Below, piece after piece: positions 1 through 8,800 of a stretch of 64,000 nucleotides of DNA. The stretch spans positions 28,982-92,981 of the forward strand of contig NZ_PJBP01000118.1 of assembly GCF_002836415.1 (NCBI RefSeq). The letters are read 5' to 3'. Each line of letters begins with the position of its first letter. The first letter of the stretch is position 1. The position numbers and the translations under genes were made by a program. The notes under the pieces are model-generated. The model saw only the letters and a program-made list of their open reading frames with translations, searched no databases and was not told the origin of the DNA. The stretch comes from Psychromonas sp. MB-3u-54. Lineage in GTDB: Bacteria > Pseudomonadota > Gammaproteobacteria > Enterobacterales > Psychromonadaceae.

Positions 1-1365
1 GACGTGTCGTTCGTAGATATGGAAATACTATCTCTTGCATTAGGCCATGAGGCTAGTGAGCTATTTAAATGTATTTTAAAATGTACAAGTTCGTCGGAGA
101 AGTTAAATAGTATTGCAGTCGATGGAATACTATTAAAAGAGGCTGTTAAAAGTCGGCTTAAAGTAACGAGTTCAGAGGTCTCAAGTACTGCTAATAAGGC
201 TGTTGTTGATGTTGTTGTTGGGCAATATCAGATGAAAATTGATGCGTTAACTCGCCATAACTCCTTGTTGTCAGATGTCAGAAAAGAAAGAATTAGACAA
301 AAAGAATTATTAAAAGCATCAATTGGTCGACAAGAGCGAGTAAAATATAAAATCGATAAACAAGGCTTGCTAAAGGATAAACCGCAAAAACTAGAAAATA
401 AAACAATGCCAGTCGAAAGCCGGGTTAATGTAACGAATTCAGTGATGCCAAACTCTGTTCATAAAGCGGTTGTCGATGAAAATTATCTGGATAGTATTGA
501 TAAAGTTGCCCAACCAAAATCTCCAATATCAGATACAGAAAGGGCTAGGCAGAAAAAGTTATTGGAAGAATGTATTGAACGACAAGCGCTATTTAAAAAG
601 AAAGTCGAAGAACAGCGATTACTAAAAAATAAACAGCAAAGCCTGAAAAATATACAGCAAAGCCTAGAATATAAAAAAATAGCCGAGGAACAGAAACAAG
701 AAAGGATTGAGCATAAAAAGCATCATATTGACTTTCCTGACTTTAATACATTTGATGTAAAGAAAAAGTCCAAACTTGCAAAACTATTAAACCAATTGCG
801 ACAAAAAGTAATCAGTGAAGATGAATTAAAGTGGTTAAAAGAGGTGGGGTTTGCTAATGAAGCTATTGAGAAAAAAAACAACCTCCATATTGCTCAAATT
901 TATTTAACCAACTGGCTGGATAAAAAGAAACCATGGGATCTTGTTAATGCTAGTGCCGCGTATAGAAAGCTAGATATGCCAAATAGAATTAAACCTATAT
1001 TAGCAGAATCATATCCTTTTAAATTTACTAATAACAATGACAATTTAAAGTCTGCATTACTCACTACTTATGGTGGGGTTTGTCGAGATTTAGATAGTAA
1101 TAAGCAATCTTTGAAGCTAGGTCATGAAGCGCATCAAGTAACCCCTCTAAACTTTCGACCTTGTACTTTACTTGGTGCTGTATACATATCGACAGGAGAG
1201 TTCGGTATTGGTCATGGGTGGTATGAAAAAGCGAGGGAAAGAGGGTTTAGTCAAAGCGCTTATGATAATGACATTCGTTCTATCTACCTGAGAGCAAATC
1301 AAGAGATGAAGAAACGCTTAAAACAAAATTTAATTCAAACTGGGCATAAGTATAATTGGTTATGA
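1..1365 (+). CDS. Partial coiled-coil protein with TPR-like C-terminus
   Basis: The reading frame is open from the first base of the window, so the true start probably lies upstream; the first in-frame candidate is a GTG at base 4. About 454 residues are visible. The middle (roughly residues 90-245) is Lys/Glu/Gln-rich with repeated RQKxLLxxxIxRQ patterns and reads as coiled coil. The C-terminal 150 residues look like helical TPR-type repeats (LGHEAHQVTPLNFRPCTLLGAVY, then GWYEKARERGF). I do not recognise the family and see no catalytic motif, signal peptide or membrane segment. It is very AT-rich. No neighbour suggests a role because the upstream side is cut off. Confidence 0.7.
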   Translation, partial: DVSFVDMEILSLALGHEASELFKCILKCTSSSEKLNSIAVDGILLKEAVKSRLKVTSSEVSSTANKAVVDVVVGQYQMKIDALTRHNSLLSDVRKERIRQKELLKASIGRQERVKYKIDKQGLLKDKPQKLENKTMPVESRVNVTNSVMPNSVHKAVVDENYLDSIDKVAQPKSPISDTERARQKKLLEECIERQALFKKKVEEQRLLKNKQQSLKNIQQSLEYKKIAEEQKQERIEHKKHHIDFPDFNTFDVKKKSKLAKLLNQLRQKVISEDELKWLKEVGFANEAIEKKNNLHIAQIYLTNWLDKKKPWDLVNASAAYRKLDMPNRIKPILAESYPFKFTNNNDNLKSALLTTYGGVCRDLDSNKQSLKLGHEAHQVTPLNFRPCTLLGAVYISTGEFGIGHGWYEKARERGFSQSAYDNDIRSIYLRANQEMKKRLKQNLIQTGHKYNWL

Positions 1366-1577
1366 TGTGGAGGGAATAAAAAGGATTGTGTAATGTTGTG
1401 GCTCAGTAACATTAGCCATAACTTTGTAGTTTCTAGCTCGCTTTTTTTGGGGGGAGGGGGCGAAAGCGACTTATCTTTCTGCTGCGATGGAAAGTCCGCT
1501 GAATATGCAACAGGGCTTGTTTGATGGTTAATAAACGATTTTACAAAATTGCCTTAGTGTGTGAAACGAGGTATTAG

Positions 1578-1620
1578 AAAATAGCACAGAACTGTATATC
1601 ACGGTTGCTCTGTGCTATTT
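1578..1620 (-). terminator. Stem-loop after the 124-aa minus-strand gene
   Basis: Arms AAATAGCACAGA and TCTGTGCTATTT are perfect complements separated by about 18 bases. On the minus strand the stem ends in CTATTTT. It lies 8 bases past the stop of the gene at 1628, so it fits a terminator for that gene. Confidence 0.6.
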
Positions 1621-1627
1621 ATCAATA

Positions 1628-2002
1628 TTAAAGACCCGATAAAGACGCCCAGGTTTTTTTACCGATTAAAGTCTCCCCTTGGTACAAAGCAATTAAATCG
1701 CCTTCCCGGTGCCTTTTAGCTTTCAACACGACGCCATCCCATACGTCAGTTTCAAGCCGGTCGCCAACCACTATTTGCTGATGATATAATTCTGAAATAT
1801 CATCCTGCTCTGCCAGTGCCTCGGATTCTGTGGCAAAAAAGCAGGGCAGATTGAAGCCTTCATGCTCGAAGATAGAGATACTAAATCCATTACCAGTTGG
1901 AGTCGCATGGACAAAGAACTCACCTTTGCGAACTGCAATTTCCATGTCAAGCGATCCTTGATTGGCATCTAAAAGATGATTGAACATAACTTGAATTTCC
2001 AT
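1628..2002 (-). CDS. Hypothetical protein, 124 aa
   Basis: The frame is open further upstream to 2059, but the ATG at 2002 (MEIQVMFNHLL) is preceded by AAGGAA at a normal spacing, so I place the start there. The product is small, soluble and acidic, with no signal peptide or membrane segment. It contains pieces such as GDRLETDVWDGVVLKAKRHREGDLIALYQGE that suggest a small beta-rich fold. I do not recognise the family. It stands alone, with its own downstream stem-loop. Confidence 0.6.
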   Translation of the reverse strand: MEIQVMFNHLLDANQGSLDMEIAVRKGEFFVHATPTGNGFSISIFEHEGFNLPCFFATESEALAEQDDISELYHQQIVVGDRLETDVWDGVVLKAKRHREGDLIALYQGETLIGKKTWASLSGL

Positions 2003-2450
2003 TTTGTAATTCCTTTTATATTGATTTTTGTACGTATATAAAAAGACCCTTTCGTGCACTTAAAGCATGCATCAAACGGGGGTTGGATTTCAATTTAAAC
2101 ATTAGTTTATGACAGAAATATTAAATTAGCGGGTATATTTCCAATCGGCATATTGTGAAGTAATTAAGTGAACTGGATCACTGATTGTTAGTTTTGTTAG
2201 GCGCTATGGGCCGTAAGCGACTTACATTGACAGGATCTAAAAACATACAATGTTATCAATGACTTTATTTTCTAAAAATATAAAAACGGTACAACCCATC
2301 TACAACTCTTGTTGCAGTTAGTTTTTGAGAATATTTACGTTTATACAAAGATCGCAATGCAAATACCGGCTGCGTACTTTTCAATATTAAGGGAGATGCG
2401 CAGCAGGGCGGTCGAATATCTCATCATCAGCAGGAAAAATATTTCAAACA
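2003..2450. other. 448-base gap with no supported gene
   Basis: This lies between the small orphan and the ACR3 gene. It is AT-rich, has no ORF with a ribosome binding site and no strong hairpin or repeat. It presumably holds the promoter of the gene ending at 1628, but I cannot point to clear -35/-10 boxes. Confidence 0.5.
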
Positions 2451-3473
2451 TCAGGCATCTTTAAACCAGTGTTGTGTGCTATTGGCAAAATAAACTAAAG
2501 ACAGCATGACCGGGACTTCGACCAATACGCCGACTACCGTTGCCAATGCTGCGCCGGAGTGCAAACCAAACAAAGAGATTGCCACTGCGACGGCCAGTTC
2601 AAAAAAGTTTGAGGTGCCAATTAAAGATGCCGGGGCGGCAATGTTATAGGGTAGTTTAATTGCTATAGCGGCCGCATAGGCAATGGCAAAAATGCCATAG
2701 CTCTGAATCAGTAAGGGAATAGCTATTAGTAAAATGGTCTGCGGCTGCGCCAAAATCGTTTGTGCCTGAAAGCCGAACAGCAGAATAACAGTGCCTAATA
2801 AACCAACGATCGACCAGGGTTTAGCTTTCGCAAGAAAGGTAGTGACACTATTTTTGCTGTGTTTGTGGTGAAAATAATGGCGGGTACTGACCCCGGCGAG
2901 CAAAGGTAGGACCACATAGAGGATCACCGACAGTAATAAGGTTTCCCAAGGTACGGTAATATCGCTTACCCCTAACAGAAAAGCGCTGATCGGTGCAAAG
3001 GCGAAGACCATAATAATGTCATTAACCGACACCTGTACCAAAGTGTAATTTGCATCACCTTTGGTCAGCTGGCTCCAGACAAAGACCATGGCGGTGCAGG
3101 GAGCGACGCCCAGCAGGATCATTCCTGCTATATACTGATTAGCATCTTGCGGATCAACCCAATCAGCAAAGAATACTTTGAAAAATAACCAGCCCAATGC
3201 CGCCATCGTAAAAGGTTTGATAAGCCAGTTAATGGTAAGGGTAAGCATTAACCCTTTCGGTTTTTTGCCCACATTTTTTATGGAGCTGAAATCAATCTGC
3301 ACCATCATTGGATAGATCATTACCCAGATTAAAAGCGCAACGACTAAATTGACATGTGCCCATTCAAGCCTGGCAATCTGCAAAAATGCGGCAGGCACTA
3401 CACTGCCGAGAAACACACCGACCACGATACAAATACCAACCCAAAGAGATAAATAACGTTCAAAAATGCCCAT
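2451..3473 (-). CDS. acr3: ACR3-family arsenite efflux permease
   Basis: A membrane exporter of As(III) (and possibly Sb(III)) of the bile/arsenite/riboflavin transporter superfamily, driven by ion gradient. The 340-residue length and about ten hydrophobic segments fit ACR3. The signature [13 protein letters not shown] is present, with the essential transmembrane cysteine at about residue 126, and a second half begins near [15 protein letters not shown]. The start ATG follows AAGGAG at good spacing. Unusually, no arsC or intact arsR is beside it; only a possible regulator remnant lies upstream at 3517-3645. It is not related to the E. coli ArsB fold despite the common label. Confidence 0.93.
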   Translation of the reverse strand: MGIFERYLSLWVGICIVVGVFLGSVVPAAFLQIARLEWAHVNLVVALLIWVMIYPMMVQIDFSSIKNVGKKPKGLMLTLTINWLIKPFTMAALGWLFFKVFFADWVDPQDANQYIAGMILLGVAPCTAMVFVWSQLTKGDANYTLVQVSVNDIIMVFAFAPISAFLLGVSDITVPWETLLLSVILYVVLPLLAGVSTRHYFHHKHSKNSVTTFLAKAKPWSIVGLLGTVILLFGFQAQTILAQPQTILLIAIPLLIQSYGIFAIAYAAAIAIKLPYNIAAPASLIGTSNFFELAVAVAISLFGLHSGAALATVVGVLVEVPVMLSLVYFANSTQHWFKDA

Positions 3474-3516
3474 TTAAAACTCCTTCTCTTGTCTACTTAG
3501 TAGCGCAGCTTCATCT

Positions 3517-3645
3517 TCATTGATTGCAGCAGCGTTGCTCTGGCCGAGTTTTTATTGGAGACAGCCGGTATCTGGAATAGTCTGTATTATTATAGGCTGT
3601 TTCTGCCGGGGCAGGATTTTCCCAATCGCTTAAAGTCGGATTCAT
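3517..3645 (-). pseudogene. Possible remnant of an ArsR-type regulator tail
   Basis: The minus frame is open from about 3687 to a stop at 3517 and begins WLFYQMNPTLSDWENP when read from just upstream of the ATG at 3645. The WxFYxxNPxLxxW pattern resembles the wing and final helix of ArsR-family repressors, and the reading ends in a vicinal Cys pair (PEQRCCNQ), as some arsenite sensors do. A stop cuts the frame off from any DNA-binding helix, so if this is arsR it is broken. The position directly upstream of acr3 is where arsR normally sits. The similarity is by eye and weak. Confidence 0.25.
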
Positions 3646-3827
3646 TTGATAGAACAGCCACGGTTCCTGCGGAGGGTCTATTTTCTGTTAGCGGAAAATA
3701 GACCAAGTCGCCGGGAGGCTGAGGGGCGAATTAATGAGAGGGTGAAAAGGTCGATATGATTAACGGATAATGGGCGATTTCTTTAGCCTATCGGGCAGCC
3801 CTTTATTTTATAAAAGGAGTAAAACGG

Positions 3828-3911
3828 ATGAAAAATTACTATCCGCCATTAACGGCAACCATTAACCGCAATCATGACTCACTTAGTGCGATAAAAGAGT
3901 CATTATTTTAA
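3828..3911 (+). CDS. Possible 27-aa small ORF with strong ribosome binding site
   Basis: ATG at 3828 is preceded by AAAAGGAG at ideal spacing and opens a 27-codon frame (MKNYYPPLTATINRNH...) ending at TAA. It sits in the 484-base gap between acr3 and the patatin gene. It could be a true small protein or the surviving head of a lost gene. Only the strong Shine-Dalgarno supports it. Confidence 0.25.
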   Translation: MKNYYPPLTATINRNHDSLSAIKESLF

Positions 3912-3957
3912 AATATTTTCACCGTTACGGGAAAATTTATTCTGAGCTGTTGATTAA

Positions 3958-4833
3958 TCAGACATCATGGAGGCAATGCTCTGCCATCTGATAACCTAGT
4001 TTTACCATTTCTGCTGAACGCTCAAATTCCAGCGTGCCACAAGCATCTCTTGATATTTCTATAATGTAATCAGCGGGATAGGCCGCCAACTTTTGACGTG
4101 CAATAGTACTTTGCATGGCATCAATGGCCAATTCCGCAATGTTGTAGATTTTCCAGTCAATTCCCTTTTCCGCTTGCGGTTTTTTATTCGCGGTAAAATG
4201 TTTAGTGATGGCGTCTAAGTTTCCAGGAATGTTCAAGCTGTTGTGAGATTTTTGTGCTGCTTTATGTTTTTGATGATGAATGGGCCCGCCAAGATTCACG
4301 GCAATAGTTAAATCCGTATGGTCGCTAAAAGTTGGGGCAATAGGCACTGGGTTTAAAACGCCACCATCAATGAGGTCAACTCCTTTACGGACAACCGGGG
4401 TAAAAAACAAAGGCATTGCCATTGATGCGCGCAGTGCTTCAAATAGCGAACCTCTGTTTATCCAAATTTCTTTTTCATTTCTAATGTCCGATGCAACGGC
4501 AGTATAGGTGATAGGTAAATCTTCTATCTGATAATCACCGAACAAATCGACTAAAACATTCATTATTTTATCGCCGCGTGCTTCATTGTTCCAATTGACA
4601 TAAAATAATTTCAATTTGTAGATAGTCGTAATACTTTCGGCCCATGCTTCAAATTCATCCAATTTCCCCGCTGCATACATACCGCCTACCAATGCACCAA
4701 CAGAACTACCGGATATTGATTTTATTTCATAACCATGGGCTAATAACCAGCGTATGACGCCAATGTGCGCCATTCCCCTTGCGCCTCCACTGCCAAGCAC
4801 CAGAGAAACGGTTTTTTTCTTTATTTTTGTCAT
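3958..4833 (-). CDS. rssA: Patatin-like phospholipase, RssA family
   Basis: A cytoplasmic Ser-Asp dyad acyl hydrolase of the patatin family, close in size (291 aa) to E. coli RssA. The oxyanion loop GSGGARG is at residues 14-20, the nucleophile elbow GSSVG at 42-46 (Ser44), and the catalytic Asp lies in the DGG of LIDGGVLNPVP near residue 157. There is no signal peptide or outer-membrane barrel, so it is not a secreted ExoU or PlpD type. The rssB neighbour seen in E. coli is absent. The substrate is unknown. Confidence 0.88.
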   Translation of the reverse strand: MTKIKKKTVSLVLGSGGARGMAHIGVIRWLLAHGYEIKSISGSSVGALVGGMYAAGKLDEFEAWAESITTIYKLKLFYVNWNNEARGDKIMNVLVDLFGDYQIEDLPITYTAVASDIRNEKEIWINRGSLFEALRASMAMPLFFTPVVRKGVDLIDGGVLNPVPIAPTFSDHTDLTIAVNLGGPIHHQKHKAAQKSHNSLNIPGNLDAITKHFTANKKPQAEKGIDWKIYNIAELAIDAMQSTIARQKLAAYPADYIIEISRDACGTLEFERSAEMVKLGYQMAEHCLHDV

Positions 4834-5071
4834 GGTGAGCCTTACATGTTAAGTGTTAATCTTTGTGACTGTTTAATGCAATATTTTGTTAGACTGACTT
4901 TTTTCTGGGTAATCTATTTTAGAATAGTCAAGTTGAACTATATGTTACTGAGAACAATCCGGGTTGCCAACTGAAGAGCTTGCTCTGTCACGAAGATAGA
5001 TGTTGGCCGCCTAAGGGGTTAGACTATCACTTTGAAATTGTAACCTAAAAAAACAGATAGAATAGATAAAT

Positions 5072-5623
5072 ATGACTGATAAAAATGAAATTATTTCGGC
5101 TACCCAAAATTGGGTTAGCCAGCTGGTTGTGAAATACAATATCTGCCCCTTTGCCAGGCGCGAAGTTGAACGGGGCTCGATACGTTATTGTCAGGCAGAA
5201 GATGCCCAGTGCGAGGCCGTATTACAGACCTTATTGGACGAATGCCGCATTTTAGACGCTAATAACGAGTTGGAGACAACCCTGTTAATTTTGCCCAGTG
5301 GTTATGAGGGGTTTTATGGTTTTTTAGATCTGCTTGATATAGCTAATGATTTGCTGGAGTCGGAAGGTTATGAAGGTGTCTACCAATTAGCTAATTTTCA
5401 CCCTGATTATTGTTTTGCCGATGAAGTGCAAAATGCACCATCAAATTATACTAATCGCTCCCCCTATCCAACCTTGCACCTTATTCGCGAAACAAGTATG
5501 GAAATGGCAATAGCCAATCATCCCGATGTTGATAGTATTCCGCAGCGTAATATTGAATTTGCGAATAAAAAGGGCAATGCATTTTTTGCGGATTTATTGG
5601 CCGGTTGTTCAACTAAAAAATAA
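5072..5623 (+). CDS. DUF1415 family protein
   Basis: A 183-residue cytoplasmic protein matching the DUF1415 family: an N-terminal TQNWVSQLVVKYNICPFARREVERGSI block, then LANFHPDYCFAD, then SPYPTLHLIRE. Conserved Cys, Asn-Phe-His-Pro and Arg positions suggest an enzyme or metal site, but no function has been established that I know of. It is monocistronic by spacing, with a divergent patatin gene upstream and a large inverted repeat downstream. Confidence 0.85.
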   Translation: MTDKNEIISATQNWVSQLVVKYNICPFARREVERGSIRYCQAEDAQCEAVLQTLLDECRILDANNELETTLLILPSGYEGFYGFLDLLDIANDLLESEGYEGVYQLANFHPDYCFADEVQNAPSNYTNRSPYPTLHLIRETSMEMAIANHPDVDSIPQRNIEFANKKGNAFFADLLAGCSTKK

Positions 5624-5701
5624 TTTTTTTTGAGTATAAAACAAGCAACTTGAAGGTTAAAAACACAGTGCTGCTTTATTGGCGCAGGGGATTGTTATTT
5701 T

Positions 5702-5829
5702 AGCGATTGAAAAAGCACAATCTCCTCGAAAAGCATCGACAAATTGTCTTTATCCTTATAAATTAGCCCCAATTTATAAGGATAAACGACTTAAAGATGC
5801 TGAACGGTGCATTTCAACATCGCATTTTT
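5702..5829. repeat. Long imperfect inverted repeat (MITE-like or structured RNA)
   Basis: The core is a perfect 16-bp stem, 5749-5764 pairing with 5771-5786 around a 6-base AGCCCC loop. Beyond it, AGCATC pairs with GATGCT, and the outer ends (GCGATTGAAAAAGCAC versus the complement of GTGCATTTCAACATCGC) match imperfectly. The whole spans about 128 bp. It lies 59 bases before the DUF3584 start. It could be a small non-autonomous element, a terminator of the DUF1415 gene, or a leader structure of the condensin-like operon. Confidence 0.6.
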
Positions 5830-5888
5830 AAGTTACTTGCTTATATTTATCTCTATTTTGTACAAAAGCATTCACACAAGGATTTTTT

Positions 5889-8800
5889 ATGGCTCAGCAA
5901 GCCTATCAACTACTGCGCATTATTATCATCGACAGTTTCTGGAAAGGGCAGGTTAATGAGCTTAATTTAACCGGTCATACACAGCTTGAAGGAACCAATG
6001 GCGCGGGTAAAACGTCACTGATGCGTTTGTTGCCGCTTTTTTATGGTATGCGGCCAAGTGATATTGTCAGCAAAGTTGATCAAGCACACAATTTCGCTGA
6101 TTATTACCTGCCACGTGATTCCAGTATGCTGGTTTATGAATACCAACGTCCCTTTGGTCAAACTTGTATGGTCATAGCGAGCAGTGATGGGCGTGGTGTG
6201 CATTTTAAATTTATTGACGCAGCTTATAACAGTGAATATTTTATTGCTGATAATAATAAACCTTACCCTGTTAGTGATGTTGATAAATTCTATCGTAATG
6301 CCGGTTGCGATCGTTCTGTTTTTTTAGGGGTTGATAAATACCGTCAAGTTATTCAAAACCTGCGCAGCGGGCGTAAGCTAAAAGAGGTGTATTTACTGCA
6401 AAAGCGTTATTCCTTTAGTGACCAGCCTTGCCCGCATATTGATAAAGTCATTAACGGCACCATTGAAAAGAACCTCGACTTCGATGCCGTTAAACGCATG
6501 CTGGTGGCCATTGCCAGCGATCATCTGGCGCGTAATAGTGTCGATGAAAAAGAGCAGATTAGTCTTAAAAAAGAAGAAATAAGCCATTGGCTTGCCGATA
6601 TTCAGGCCGGTCGGGCAATCCAACAAGTCGCGCATAAAATAACCCTCTGGCAAAATGATTTTAGCAGTTTAGAAAGCCTGTTACTTAAATTGCAGCACTT
6701 GCATTTTGAAATTGTGAGTCATCAAACTCGCCTTGAAAGTCTGCAGAAAGAGCGCGCAGAAACAAAAAGTGATAAACGCCAATTATCAATTTCATTAGAA
6801 AAACAACTGCAGGAAGCTGTAGATCGTTTACACGGTGAATTATTTACCCTTTTAGCAAAAATTGAAGCGGATGAATGTAAAATCGCTCTTCTCGATGAAG
6901 ACAAATTGATTTTTGATCAGGATGACGCCCCCAGTTACCATCTGCACGCCGCGACAGCTCCGCAGATTCAAAACGAATTAAATGAAGTGAATGCGATTAT
7001 TGAAGCATTTGAGGGCAATATTAATAAAATACAGCAAAAATTTGATCGCCTGATTCAAAACAGAAAACTTGAGCATGTGACCGAGATTGCCGGTAATAAA
7101 GATAAAACGGCCAATATTAAAGAGACGGCAGCGCTGCAGTTAACCGTTATATCTGAAGTTTATCAGCAGCAGTGTAATGACTTGAATGAGCAGTTAAATC
7201 AGCAAAACTTGAACTTAAAAATCGGACAGCAACACATTGAAAATGAGCTTAAAAATGCGAAATTTCAATTAAATCAAGCCATTATTGAACCTGAGTTATT
7301 GACGGACATTGAAAATAATCAGGTCTTATTAAATGCCGCTCAGGAAAAACAAACTCAACTATTTAAAGAGCAGTCCGGTTTACAAAGTGAATTAACGCAG
7401 TTTGATAAATTGCGTGAAAAGCAAAGCGATAAACATCAACAGGAAAACCGTTATTTAGAACAGTTACGCAGTGAATGCTCAGAAGTTGAATTACAACTTA
7501 TTCCTAAAACTGGCTCATTACATCATTATTTAAATAACGAGCCACTGGCAGGGGACTGGAAGCAAACTATCGGCCGTCTATTAAGCAGTGCGCAACTGGG
7601 GCGTTGTGATCTTGACCCTTCCTGGGTTGGTGGCGAATTGAGTTTCTATGGTTTGACCTTAGATTTACAGCAGATCCAACACAATGACTCGCTCTTTTTG
7701 AATGAAACACAATTGCGTGAAAAGCGTGATGCGCTTGAAACAACCTACCAGACGCAAGGTGAGAAGATCAAGCAGCTGGATGAGCAACTTGCTCAGCTGA
7801 GTAAACAGATTGAAAACCAGCAGCTTAGAATAACGCAGGCGGCGCAGGGCTTAAAACAAAATGAATTAAATTTGCAGCAGCTCAAAGTGCAGCATCAGAA
7901 TCTTGCGATCAAAAAGCAACGCGCGATTAAAGCCCATATTGATAGCGTTAATGAGCAGATTCATTCACTCGAAAAACAGAAAAAAACGCATGATAAAAAA
8001 CAACAGGCATTTTCGAAGCAACAACAAGGGCAGAAAAGTGAATTAAGTACGCAGATGTTGGAAAAACGGCTGGTGGTTGAAAGTGATCGAGATGTACAAC
8101 TGGATTTGTTAAGTGAAGCGTTGATTGCATTAGAGTCTGGCCATAAAGCACGGATCAAAGCGCTGCAAAAACAGAACAACACGGATTTAGATAAACTTGA
8201 TCCCGATGGTGAAGTGGATAAGCGCACTCGAGAAAGAAAAATGCTTATTCGATCACTTGAAAAATGTGCTGTTTTTGAGCAAAAAGCGCGCAGCTATTTT
8301 CAGTTTATGAATGAGCGTTATAGCCAGCGTGATAGCCTGGCTGAGCATAATCAAAACAGAAATATTACAAAACGTAATATTGAACAATCAATCGAAGAGG
8401 TCCAGATTAATCTGGGTAAGCAGATCAGTGATACTAAGCTTTTTATCAAAAAGCTTAATATGCAAAGTAATACTAGCGAGGATCTCTTAGTATTACTTAA
8501 TGAGAGCCATCGTGATTGTGAACAAAACGGCATTAATGCGACTTTTGCTGAGCATCAACCGTCTAATCAGGCTGATCTCAGTATTAGTTTTTGTAATGAT
8601 TGCCTGACGCAATTCAAAAGCATCCACAAACGTCTTAGTGAACAACTTAATAAATTTAATGACCGTTTCAAAAAGGATCATTCCGCCAGTGAGTTATATG
8701 AAAATTGGCAAAAATTAGTGGCCGATAATGATCATTATCAGGGTGCCGAATTATTATTTAAATATCGCAGTCCGATTGCTGACTTATTAAGCAGTGCGGA

